A DNA stretch of 64,000 bases from Gautieria morchelliformis (lineage: Eukaryota; Basidiomycota; Agaricomycetes; Gomphales; Gomphaceae), in assembly GCA_015179125.1 (NCBI GenBank), contig WHVA01000069.1, forward strand, positions 243,398-307,397. The letters run 5' to 3'. Shown here in pieces: positions 11,450-23,039 of this stretch. Made by a program: the position numbers and the translations under genes. Positions within the stretch are counted from its first letter, which is position 1. Each line of letters begins with the position of its first letter. The notes beneath the pieces were generated by a model that saw only the letters and a program-made list of their open reading frames with translations, was not told the origin of the DNA and ran no database searches.

Positions 11450-14022
11450 ATGATGCGCCTTCGCCATTTCGCCATCCTTGCTGCTGTGCTGCCTTTCAAC
11501 GCCCATGCTCAGTCGCAGTGTCCTGATTACTCTTCCTTCAGCCAAGTCCCACAAGGCAATGCATCGAGCGGACCACTCAAGCTTCCGTTCATGCGACCCT
11601 CTCCTGAGTGCAGGACTTTCACAAGTCCCGCGGTGGAAGTAAGTCATATATTAGTTTCTTTACCTTGAAGGCAAGCTCACCTGAGATATGCGCAACTGAA
11701 GAAAGTCATCGTAGATATGAAAGCAAGGCTTAAAGATCCTGACCTTGCTCGTCTATTTGAAAATACGTTTCCCAATACTCTGGGTACGCCCCATCACTGT
11801 CACCATAGCCAATTCTAATTTACTTCATTTCAGACACTACTGTCAAATATTTCAACGCGGTAAGCTATTTGCATTTCCTAGACATGAACTCAATCAATGC
11901 TCATTCGCCATGTAAGTCAAATAATTTGGCCTTTATTATCACAGGGGTAAGTTTTTTCTCGCATTCGCCTCAAGCCCTGCTCAGAAGACAAAAATCTGCG
12001 ACCAGGACATAACGTAGATTGTGCCTTGACTGAAGCAAAGTCTGATGCTGAAACTCACCGATAGAGCCCAATGGTTACGAGACACCGGGAACCAGGTTTG
12101 GTCCATCAACTCTAAAGTTCATGCTTACTGAAGCGGTTCTTTGCCCACAGTTCGCCAACTATCACGCTCTGTTACCTCTTGATAAGAATCTTGCCACACT
12201 GCAGAAAGCAGTGATCAACAATGAGGCCCGGTACATCAATTTGGTCTACACATTACGAGAGTAGATACGACTGATTTTTAGATATATCCAACAATTCCCC
12301 TATTGCGGATCCTTCCAGGTAAAATATGGGTGTCTATGTCAGCGACCCCCCATTAAAGACTAACGCATAAAAAGCCTCCACCCGAGAGTGGTTTGCCAAC
12401 CTCGCACAATGCTTTCGCCGATGGAGTGACAGTTAACCCGTTTGTCATTCAACAACCCCAAGTGATCCAAGTGTGGCTGATCTCAGTGTTTTTAGACCAG
12501 TTAACAACACGATAGTGTTCGAGTGCAAGGTATGACGCTATTTCTGTGTGTGGTTTATCTCAGTCGTTCTCTTTAGTACGAGATAGACTCGCTTTGCGGA
12601 TTCATGAAATTATCTCGATCCTACTACCAAAATACCAATGACTCGTCATTCATGAATGCCAACTGTATGTTCTGCGCTTCTTATAAGGTCCTAATTCTTA
12701 CGCTAGGTGTAGGGAATGCTGCGATTGATCAGATATTTAGAGTCATCGATGAACAGTCGCAGCCTACCGTACTCCTTTTCCGCAACATCATTTATCAGAA
12801 CTGATCATATGTTTTACCTGTTTTCAGTTTGACGCAAACTTTAACGTGATTTCCTTCTACAATTGGACGGGAGGCAACGGTGCTTTGAGCCCCGCTGTGC
12901 CAAATGAGGGGAATGGCGAACCCAAAGCCTATACTGGCATGGTGGGGACTCACCATCGTCCCTCCGATGATATTAGCATCTACGCATTCCTCACCCCAGC
13001 AAATGCGATGCTTTCTGTCGAATTGACACACTTAGCCGACATGCTCGACGCTGTCCAGCAGAGACAGGATGTTTCCGTCAAAGCTAGGCAACTCAGTAAG
13101 CGCATTTCCGATGCGGTCTGGCAAACGACGGTGCGTAACACCAGTTTCTGCGGTTTCATATACATGACTTAATTGTTGACTGGTAGCTGGTCGAGAATAT
13201 ATTTGCATATGAGACCAATGGTAGGTTCCATCACGCACTGTCAAGTCAGTGCTTGCACACTATAATATGCTAATATGCTATTCGGCTTTCCAGGTTTTGG
13301 TGGGACCTTCCATTCATTTACATAAGATGAGGCAGTCTCATAGGAATTGATCAGGTGGACGTGTCATCATGGATGATGCAAACGTACCAGTATGTGTTCA
13401 GTGTATGCTGATGAGTAAACACAACTAATTAGACTCTAGTCACTACTTTCCTTGCCTTACTTGGGTTTCTTGGGTTCGTTGGAGTTATGAATGTCTTCCA
13501 AACTCCTGAAAGTTATACCTAGATATGCACCATCCGGCCTATGTGACTACCCGCAAGGCCGTTCTGTCAAGGAATGATCCGTATTTTGCCTCAGGCAACG
13601 GATTCTTCGGAGTTGGGTAAGTATGCAAACAGGGCTAAAGACTAGACTACTGACAGTAGGTTCAGCGGACCTCACGTTGACGTTTTCCACCCATGGCCCA
13701 TGTCCTTGATATCTTCGATCTTTGGAACAGATGATGATGACGAGATAACCACCGCGTTATACACCATTGCAAATGTGTGCCTACGTCCTTCATATCCCCA
13801 TCATTGAAAAGGCTCATACCGGCTTATGATTTGATGCAGAATACCGCAGGCTTGGGGCTGATCCATGAGTCCCAATCCATTTACAACCACACTGACTTCA
13901 CTCGTTCCTGGTTCGCCTGGGTAAATTCGTACTTTGCAGAGATGATGCTGGACCTTGCCCAGAGGAAACCAGAGTTAATTTTCAAGAACAACACCCCGTA
14001 TGTTGTCGGACATACCACCTAA
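11450..14022 (+). CDS. secreted GH125 exo-alpha-1,6-mannosidase (Mug157/DUF1237 family), multi-exon
   Basis: Starts at ATG 11450 with a signal peptide (MMRLRHFAILAAVLPFNAHA). Exons read cleanly at 11450-11638, 11702-11783, 11834-11859, 11917-11946, an 8-nt microexon 12006-12013, 12065-12095, 12151-12230, 12282-12318 and 12375-about 12461, followed by several more to 14022. Family landmarks are FIITGDI/AQWLRDTGNQ, RYIQQFPYCGSFQPPPESG, FECKYEIDSL, FNVISFYNWTGG, YTGMVGTHHRPSDD, LPYLGFLG, HPWPMSLISSIFG and GLIHES followed by FTRSWFAWVNSYFAEM. GH125 enzymes release alpha-1,6-mannose from yeast-type glycans and mannan; the signal peptide suggests secretion or the secretory pathway. The splice near 12462-12495 cannot be joined in frame with a normal intron, so this allele may be defective or misread there. 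Confidence 0.85.
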
Positions 14023-14143
14023 CACAACGAGGCGTGGAACATCTGCCATGGCATGGTATCTTCAGTGGGTTAAACATAGTTACAGTTTGACTTTGCCATA
14101 GCTTTTACACGCAATACAAAACAATTGATAACAGATATCGTAG

Positions 14144-15968
14144 TTATTTGCACCTCTGGGCGACGATTGGCCTTCCGTGTTCCTTGAGGATGACATGAAT
14201 TGATTTTTTTGTTGAATGACGGAAATTTAAGAGTTGGCGCACCTGCCATTCCTCAGCGCTGATCCATAATTGATGAAATGTCCCCAGACTCGCGAGAATG
14301 CTTCCTCCTAGCCATGCGCCATAGCGCCGTTCGGTAGGATGTCCAGCTGCGTGGACTTTTGTCTGTGAGTGCACTTGTGAGTAATACGCGAAGATTGATC
14401 ACAGTATAGAAGTCGCACTGTGCTGTAATGCCTGACGAGCTCGTTATGTAGTCTATCCACAAGCCCGACAAGGAGGGAGCCACCGCCATTGACGACGACG
14501 TTTGAGAGAAGTTGGATCCTCAAATCAGGCTCACAGGACATCAATGACGTGTTGAGAAGCTGTGGCAGTGGTTGGGGAAGGGCTGTTCCTGGCTGAACAA
14601 GAACTTCCGCGGTAAGAACACTCAGAGCAAATGCGCAGCAGGCTCACCGGGAGGTGTTGCTGGGTGAAGTATAGCTCTCCAGGAAGAAACCGGTCTGGGC
14701 CGAAAAGAGTGTTGAAGCCGGTCGGAAACTCGTATTGGCGTGGCGGACGTGAGTTGGCGGCACTGGCATTAGAGTTAGCATAACCCTGGATTTATCGACG
14801 TTGAATGTGACACGCAACTGCTCGCTAAAACCGTGTTCAAGGACACCTGCGACACTTGCAATCCATTCATCAACCTCGCGCTGTTCGGCCCACTGGCGCC
14901 AGCTCTCAGTCGTCACACGGGCACGGTCTTCACGTATAGAGAAGGAAGGGGGTTTGTTCAAAGCAACAGGCTAAATGAGAGATCACGTGTCATTTATGAA
15001 ACCAAAAAAGGTAAACAATACTTCCTAATTTGTTACTAATAAGATGATGTGACCAGAGTTGCACTGCAGGTCGATGTTGATGCTGTCGAGTCAGGAGATG
15101 TACTGCGTTTGCATAAACGAGCTGAGGAACAGTTGAGCGGGTCATTCCTAGTTCGCTGATGTCGTCAGGGAAGCTATATGATGAATCGACTCCTTTGCGA
15201 TGCACCTTTGCGAAGGACGAAGCCATCAACGACCGGTGTGACGCTTGCCGTGTCCTTCCCAATATCAACAACAAGTGCGGTCCCTTTCCCGGCGGCAAAC
15301 CTAAGTAGTAGGGAATTTTATGTGTTGGCTGTGCAGATGTATAGCGAATATGGACTAGAGAGACCTACGCGTTGAGTACGGCGGAATTGGCGATATAAAA
15401 TGCAGGGACATGAAACTCTTCAAACATGATCTCAGCCATGCGCTCCCTGTTCGCTGGTGTGTTCCATGGAGGCTCAGTTACAAGGATGGGGTGCTCAGCG
15501 GGGTTTGTGCGCAGAGTGTCTTGTAGGGCGTGACCAATGATGGCGGAAATTGGGTCGAAGTCGGTAACTGTCAATAGAGCATGAGTGTTGCGCTGGTAGA
15601 AAATGGGCGCACAACGATTACTTAGTCCTTCACGGACGGGGTTAGCTATTTCCATGCCAGCCCTCCAGGTTGTAGGGCCGGTCTGCTCGCCGAGGTGGAT
15701 GTTAACTTTTTTGCGGTGAGAGATTTGCTCAGGTTGATCGGGTTCAGTGCCATCAGGCTGTATATCTTCCGAGTCTGCTACCATCGTATAGCCATAGTAA
15801 GTCGGGAAAATGGCCTTTGGGGTATCATCCCCAGCATAGCCTGCGCGTGTGGTTGATCCTCCGATGTCGAGCACCAACGCGGAAACTTCATCTACAAAGC
15901 AAGAGAGACATTAATAACACTTGGTATAAAAATTACAACACACCTCCACCGTGAACGGGAGCAGCCAT
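14144..15968 (-). CDS. ARP4: actin-related protein 4 (BAF53-like), multi-exon
   Basis: On the minus strand exon 1 (15968-15944, MAAPVHGG) splices to 15891-15369 and 15300-15206 and several further exons down to the stop at 14144. Signature segments are [38 protein letters not shown] with [68 protein letters not shown] and [21 protein letters not shown]. These mark ARP4, a nuclear actin-like ATP-binding subunit of the NuA4, INO80 and SWR1 chromatin complexes. Coordinates of the middle exons (15205-14900) are uncertain. It is head-to-head with ERB1 and tail-to-tail with the GH125 gene (121 bp apart). Confidence 0.88.
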
Positions 15969-16025
15969 GGCTGTTGAGATGCGCGACGCGTCCTACGGTT
16001 AGACGCCCTCTGCTATTTTCCAGAA
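15969..16025. promoter_or_regulatory. 57-bp divergent promoter between ARP4 and ERB1
   Basis: The two initiation codons face away from each other across only 57 bp, so 5' UTRs and core promoters must overlap each other or the coding regions. No TATA box is visible; the stretch contains GCGCGACGCG. Confidence 0.6.
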
Positions 16026-18590
16026 ATGGCCACCACAGACAAGAAACGAAAGCGGGCTGTACTGGCTACTGAGGATGTCTTTCCTCTTGCTGTCAACCTA
16101 GACACGCTTGATGATGAGCACGACCTATCCGACTCGGAAGAGGACAATGAAGTGCTTGCTTTTCCAAGTCTCAACATACGGTCTGACAGTGAGGACGAGG
16201 ATGAAGAGGAGGAAGTGGACGAGGAGGATGTCACAGACGAGGGGGAAGAGGGCGGTAATTCCTCTGATGTAGACCAAGAGTTCTCCGTTTTTCCAAAGCC
16301 CAAGACTGTCATCTCCGGCATTACTGGCCAGCCCAAACGGGAGTACCCCCAATAGAACCTGACTATGACACGGATTCCTCGACTGAAGATGTATGTATAT
16401 TGGTCAAGCCCCTTCTTCGTGCCCCTTCATATCCAACTTCTCTTACAGGCTCCCAATCGTGTAGGCAATATTCCAATGCACTGGTATGACGACCTGCCGC
16501 ATGTAGGTTACGACGTCAATGGAAAAAAGGTTCTCCGTCCAGCAAGGGGGGATGAACTTGACAAGTTTCTTGAGACAGAGGAAGACCCTTTTTCATGGTT
16601 GGAAGTCTGCAGTTGCATCACTCTTATTATTGACTTCACCTCAGGACAAATGCCCTCGACCGTAATACCCAGTCCGACAAACCTCTCACCGTCGAAGAGC
16701 TGGATATCATCCGTCGCTTGCGCGAAAATGAAATTCCTGATCCCGATTTTGATCCCTATGAGGTGTTCCTTAAGGACGAAAAGCCTGAAGTCATGCCCCT
16801 TAGCGGCGCTCCACAGCCTAAGCGAAGATGGGTCCCCAGTAAGTGGGAGAAACAAAAGGTATGCTGTATTTTGGTCTTTAGATTGTATGTTTCTTTACCT
16901 GTCGCCCTCGCACAGGTCATGAAAATCGTTCGGGCTATTCGTCAAGGACGTATATTGCCTGCCAAGCCAAAATCTACCACTGGCATGCGCCAGTTTTATT
17001 CACTGTGGTCGACCCCAACAGATTCTTTAGCACCGGCGCCACTAGCTGCGCCCAAAACTCGCTTACCCACACATGCCGAGTCTTACAATCCGCCTGCAGA
17101 ATATCTTCCAGACCCCAATGCCCCGCTTGAAAAGGATGAGGACGATAAGTCGCTCACTCCGAAATCCTGCTCTGCTCTTCGTCTCGTTCCCGCTTACGAT
17201 CGTTTCATTAATGAGCGATTTGATCGTTTACTCGATCTTTATCTGGCACCCCGAGTTCAGCGGCGCCGCCTCCCACCAGGTGTCACAAAGGCAGATGATC
17301 TCATCCCACAACTTCCTGATCCTAAAACGCTTCGCCCTTTCCCAACTTACCGTGCGCTATGTCATTCACATCATGCTCGTGTCAGGGCTGTCAGTGTCAG
17401 CCCAGGTGGAGAGTGGGTTGTAAGTGCAGACGACGTAGGTGAGGTAAAATTATGGGAGATGCTCGTTGGCAAGGAGATCAAAACGTGGCATATGGAGGGC
17501 AAAGTCAGCGCTATAGATTGGTGCCCGAGGAAGGACGTTGCCTTCTTTATTGTCGGGATGTGAGTAGATGCAGCTCCTGAATTCCGGCTATTAGACTCAG
17601 TTATAGCTTCACAGCGATGAGAGCTTACACGCGTTCACTCCACCCTCCCTTCACCCTACCGTGGAAGCTGCTACACTTGCTCTCCTATCCCCGTCAACAC
17701 TCCCACCTACGCCTTCGACGCCTTCACCTATTGCATGGACCTCATCTTCCAGAATCTCAAATGACGGCCCTGTGTTGACTATTCAGTTGCCACCTTCGTC
17801 TGGTCTGCCGAAACAAATTACATGGCACCGTCGCGGCGACTACTTCGCTTCCGTGTGTAAGGCTATTCCGCAGATCACGTCTCCTCTTGCTCATGTCAAA
17901 CAGCTGGTAATGAGAGCCAAGGCTCAGTGTGGATACATCAGCTCTCAAAGCGACATTCCCAAGCGCCATTCCGCAAGATCAAAGGGGCGGTTCAACGAGT
18001 GCTTTTCCATCCCCAAAAGCCGTATTTTTTTGTGGCGGTATGTGGCAGTTTCAATGAAACATACCTCAACTATCATACATTGTTCAGACTCAACGCTATG
18101 TTCGAATATACGACCTCGCAGCGCAGCAGTTGCTGAGGACCCTCATGCCCGGCCTCAAGTGGATCTCGTCAATGGATGTCCATCCATCGGGAGGCCACCT
18201 TATTGTTGGCGGGTACGATCGCAAGCTGTCCTGGTTTGACCTCGATTTGAGCGAGAAGCCTTACAAAGTATTACGGTATGTACGCGTTGTTCGTGGCCTC
18301 CTCAGACTATTCAGCTGAATATGTCAAGCTATCATACCCGCGCACTACGCTCGCTGGTGTTCCACCCGACATACCCGCTATTCGCATCCACGTCTGACGA
18401 CGGCACTGTTCAGGTTTTCCATGCACGAGTGTTCAGTGATCTTCTCACAGATCCTTTAATAGTACCACTCAAGATTTTACGGGGGCATACTATAAGCGAT
18501 GGGCTTGGCGTGCTTGAGGCGCGATGGTGTCCGGGAGCACCTTGGCTAGTTACAGCAGGTGCAGATGGTGTTGTGGCTGTTTGGCAATGA
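16026..18590 (+). CDS. ERB1: ribosome biogenesis protein ERB1 (BOP1), multi-exon, with a probable 1-nt frameshift
   Basis: Exons at 16026-16390, 16449-16597, 16645-16858, 16916-about 17560, then further WD-repeat exons to the stop at 18588-18590. The product has an acidic N-terminus ([16 protein letters not shown]), the BOP1NT domain ([34 protein letters not shown]) and a C-terminal WD40 propeller ([53 protein letters not shown]). ERB1 acts in the nucleolar PeBoW complex (with NOP7 and YTM1) in 27S pre-rRNA processing for the 60S subunit. Near 16346 a run of five C puts the acidic N-terminus out of frame with the following [13 protein letters not shown]; six C would restore it. This is a sequence error or an inactivating indel. 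Confidence 0.9.
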
Positions 18591-18844
18591 CCAATCGTCA
18601 GGAGTCTTATGTGACGATGATTAGATACGGTAAATTGGTTGATGGAGTGACTTATCCATCTTTGCTTCGCAAACTAACATGACAATTCAGGCCCATTGCC
18701 ACGAGTGTTACCCTTAACATTACAGTTTGTTAAACCCTTTACATAAAATTCAGTCTGATCACAGTTAAGTTTTAACAGAAATATTATGTAGCTTTGAATT
18801 CAAAATTTGCGCAACCCACACAATCTGCCATAGCCTGAGACTTG
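18591..18844. other. convergent intergenic spacer between ERB1 and SND2
   Basis: About 254 bases separating two stop codons that face each other. AT-rich, no gene; expected to contain both 3' UTRs and polyadenylation signals. Confidence 0.4.
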
Positions 18845-19515
18845 TTATCTGTTCGTGGCCACTGAACGAACACGAATGTCTCCTTTTTCTTGTCTTTTTC
18901 GCAACTTATCTTGTCTCTTGCTGGCTGGCTCATGCGCCTGACCCTCCTTGGCATCCCCAGCACCCAATGCAGAGGACCGCCCAAGCAACATCGGGGAGAT
19001 AAAGGAGGTCCATGCCCTGTAACCTGCATACAAAGGTATCTACCAGCAGTGTTGAATTTTGATGCATCATGTGGAGTCTCGAAATTACTGACGACAAGGT
19101 ATAGCCACCAGACCCACTCCCCGAAGAGGCTGCTGCCAACCTGGCACGCCCATGTAACATATATTATGTCCCACGACCAATCTGTGAGGCCTGCCTGGTT
19201 CAAGTCGTCGCCGGGGGAGAGTAGCATGCCAGATGCATCGCGTCGGGGTGTGCCCGCGCGAACGAGAAAAGAATATAGGAACATACTGGGAGCCAAGGTG
19301 GTGACATATACCATAATAGAGAATATGGAAGAGAAGGTGTATCGTCGTAAAAACAATCGAATGGTGATAGAGAGGCCCATACAAACGATCATGCCTACTC
19401 GAAGGTTACGAATGGCCTTCTCGTTTTGAGCTGCGATTCGCTTGGCAGATGCGTTGGCCTGTGCATCGGAAGACATTTACATAGACTTAGGACTTATGAT
19501 AGGGTGACTCACCAT
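18845..19515 (-). CDS. SND2: SND2/TMEM208 family ER membrane protein, 3 exons
   Basis: Preferred model on the minus strand: a first coding exon consisting of the ATG alone (19515-19513), then 19458-19096 and 19039-18845, giving 186 residues starting MANASAKRIAAQNEKAI. An alternative start at 19476 inside the first intron would add a few residues. The protein has hydrophobic segments (LRVGMIVCMGLSITIRLFL; FSIMVYVTTLAPSMFLYSFLV; IIYVTWACQVGSSLFGEWVWW) and a basic tail (KRQDKLRKRQEKGDIRVR), the TMEM208 plan. SND2 acts in the SRP-independent ER targeting pathway. It is head-to-head with ELP2. Confidence 0.85.
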
Positions 19516-19697
19516 CGTATCCGACAAAGAGTTGCTTTGCAATTTTATCCTGATGCGGCAAAACTCCGCTCTTGGTCAATGTCTAAATGTTCTTTTTCTT
19601 ATAAAGCTATAACAAGACCTGGCCATTAAGCAGCATAGCAAGATTACGGTTTACCACAACTTTAGCTGTGGTTCTAGAATCGGGTCACTCTGAGCCA
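19516..19697. promoter_or_regulatory. divergent promoter region between SND2 and ELP2
   Basis: 182 bp between oppositely oriented start codons. No clear TATA box. Probably a shared regulatory region for two housekeeping genes. Confidence 0.5.
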
Positions 19698-22600
19698 ATG
19701 ACGCAAGCGGAAAGCCTGTACATTTCCGCCTCGACGAACAGACACCCTCATGCCGCCGACGTATCTTCTTCATTGATTTGCTTCGCCTCTCACAAATTGA
19801 TAACATTGTGGGATACATCGGTGAGCTATCTCTTTCTTTTTACTGCGGATATTTCTTACATGTCCAAGGACCCATCCGATTCTGGCGTGTTTGTCGCTCT
19901 ACCTGGTCATTTGGCTGAAGTGAATTGTGTGAAGTTTATGCAAAATGGAAACATAATTGCCAGTGGGGATCAGAAAGGCGTACTTCAAATACGGATGAAA
20001 AAGAGTACCAAGGTGACGGAACATCTCACGCGAGAGAACCTGAATTTCTGATGTTACTGAAGTGGAAAATTGTGATTGACCAACCTGCGCATCCCAGGCC
20101 TATAGCTTCTTTGGTTACTCATGGAAACTTTGTCGCCACTGGTGCGTCGGATGCCACAGTCAAACTTTGGAGGTTCACCACAGATGGGGAAAAGAAGGGT
20201 TTGTACATCCGGAGGTTACGTTTAACATGCTTAAATTATTTTATTTTATTGATATAAGGCTCTCTGGACCTTGTCCAAAGCTTGGACCTAAATGGAAGAT
20301 ATCCCTTAGATATACAGCTGACAGCTTTTCCGGGAACATCCTGTGGGCCATCATAAGCTTCCTCCAACAAATACTCACCTGGCACATCAAGGTTTAATCC
20401 TGGCTGTCGCAAGCACTGGGAGGGAGATAAAAATTTATACAGGAACTGAAAGCCAGGTGCGAGCAAAAGTCCTTCCTCCTCATCATAACTTATCTAGTTG
20501 AAATTCTCGAAGTTGGTATACTCTGCGTCGCTTTCGGGGCATGAGGATTGGGTCAAATGCCTTGCCTTCACCCAATCGCGCCGCTCCCCGCCACAGCTTA
20601 CTCTTGCGTCTGGCTCTCAAGACGGTATTATTCGGCTTTGGACCTTGGATCATATCACATCACCTCATCCACATCAGCCAGGGGATGATATCATCGATGC
20701 ATTTGAAGCTTCCCTTGCTGATTTCTCCGAAGAGGAAGAAGGGGGTAGGCAAATGTCGACCAAGCATCATGTCATAGTTGTCAAATCTCTCTCCGGAAGG
20801 TCAGGAATATTAATACAATCATCGGTCTCCAATGCACTTAAGAAAATTGATGTAGCCTTCACCATTTTTCTCTCGTGCTCGATGCTTTGCTTGTTAGCCA
20901 TGAGGCTGGTATCACGTCCTTATCTTGGCGACCTCAACGCTCAGATTGTCAAGAGCCTCCCACTTTGCTGTCTACGTCTGTTGACTCGTCATTGATTTTG
21001 TGGTCGCCATCCTCTTTGCCGAGTCCTTCTGTTGATCAAGATTCGACGCCCTTATGGATCAGCCAGCAACGATTTGGCGATGTAGGAGGCCAGCGATTTG
21101 GCGGCTTTGTTGGAGGTATCTGGGCTGACAATGACAATGGATGCGAAGTACTTGGATGGGGATGGGGCGGAGGTTGGAGGAGATGGCGATGTCTTACTGT
21201 CCCTGAAGGTCACGCCGAAACTTGGGAAGAGGCCGGTGCTGTCACGGGCCATCAAGGCGCGGTCAGATCTATAGCGTGGGCTCCCTGTGGAGACTATCTG
21301 CTGTCAACAGGGTATACAGCTTGCTTCTAGAAAAAAAGCACTGACTAACAAATGCAACATAACTTTAGGCTTGATCAGACAAGTCGGATACATGGACCTT
21401 ATCGTCGGCCGTCATCTGATCGAGAGTCATGGCATGAGTTGGCACGCCCCCAGGTCCATGGCTATGACATCGTTGGGGCTGAGTTTATGTCTTCGTTGCG
21501 GTTTGTGAGTATAGCAGACGAGAAGGTAGCCAGAGTTTTCGATGCGCCTAAAAGCTTTGTAGCTACGGTGAACTCTCTGGGTACAGTGCGGGTACCGTTC
21601 AGTATGGTGTGTGTGTTGAAATATCTATGACAACATGCAGCCTAATAATGACGCCTAGGAATCTCGCCCTGCTGGAGCAAATGTGCCGCCTTTGGGACTC
21701 TCCAATAAGGCCACCACTGATGGTTAGTCCATGTTTCTACGTGGTAGGGCAAACCCCTTTACGATGCCACCATTTTCAGAAAGACAAGGCTTTGGCGCAT
21801 CCGTAGGTATTCGCTATCCATTTGAAAGTGAGCTCGCATCGGCAACTCTCTGGCCCGAGATCGAGAAAATATTTGGACATGGTTATGAGGCACGTCCCGC
21901 CGTTCCCATATAGTTATGGTTGGCCTGATCAGCCTTTTAGTTGATATCTGTGACTACCTCCCACTCAAGCTCTCTTTTTGCAACGGCTTGCAAGTCCACC
22001 ACGGCGGAGCATGCCGGCATTCGAGTATACAATGCTGATGATTGGCAACTCGTTGGAGAACCTCTCGGAGGACATACGCTTACGGTTACGCGAATCGCGT
22101 TTAGTCCAAATGACAAAATGATATTATCTGTATCACGAGATCGAACATGGAGGCTGTTTCGTGCACAGAACAGTTAAGGATTTGACGGCATGCGGTACTA
22201 TGACTAACCCAAAGTATTTTGTCACTTTCAGACGGTTATTTTCCAATTGCCACAGACAGATCACACGGACGAATTATTTGGGATTGCGCATGGATGGTTG
22301 AGGGGTCGGAGGTCGCTTTTGCAACAGCCTCACGAGACAAGACGGTTTGTGCTTGCGTCGTCACTTCAGGAGGCTATCTGAATGGATGCATCCTCGTAGG
22401 TCAAGTTTTGGCAGCCTGCGGACGAATCCCTTTTCAAGTGGACAGCTGTGGCTACGTTGAAGTTCAAGGAGGCGGTGACAGCAATTGATTTCAGTCCTGT
22501 GCTATGTGACGGTCGGCAAGTGCTTCTCCCTGTTCTTCTGATACTATTGGCTGACAATGTTCATGTAGTCGACGGCTAGCGGTTGGTCTGGAAAGTGGGG

Positions 22601-22858
22601 AAATTTTTATATATTCATCTCAGCCCAATGCGGCGAATGGGTGGACTCGTGAATTATCCTTGGAGTCCCAGTGCGTGACCCAAAGTTCAAACGTTCAGTT
22701 ACAATTGCACTGACGTAACAACCAGACTCGCGCATGTGGATAGCGTACATCGCATCCTTTGGAGACCATCCAAAGACAAGGGACTCACCCAGCAGTTGGC
22801 TACATGTAGCGAGGACCGTACCATCAGAGTGATGATTGTCCATCTGGGTTTTCATTAA
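19698..22858 (+). CDS. ELP2: Elongator complex subunit 2 (WD40), multi-exon
   Basis: The start at 19698 gives MTQAESLYISASTNRHPHAA. Exon 1 19698-19820, exon 2 19869-20012, exon 3 from 20063, and about ten more to the TAA at 22856-22858. Diagnostic Elp2 segments are SASTNRHPHAADVS, LPGHLAEVNCVKF, SLSGHEDWVKCLAF, ASGSQDGIIRLW, RFGDVGGQRFGGFVGGIW, GHQGAVRSIAWAPCGDYLLS, LDQTSRIHGP, WHELARPQVHGYDI, VSIADEKVARVFDAP, LGGHTLTVTRIAFSP, FATASRDKTV and LAHVDSVHRILWRPS. Elp2 folds as twin WD40 propellers and scaffolds Elongator, which modifies wobble uridines in tRNA (mcm5/ncm5). It is convergent with the DEAD-box gene, with 181 bp between stops. Confidence 0.9.
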
Positions 22859-23039
22859 ACAGGCAACAGCTAGTGATTTTACAAGGGGTGAAGAAGGCGA
22901 GAACGGTACCGAAAGCTATCATGTATACGGAGACATGTGTCGATGCAGGATAAGGGTATATTTGAACAAGGTGAATGGACGTTACGATTTGATATAATAG
23001 CAAGAGGTTTGGGAAGTGTGCAAGTAGGGATACAGAACG

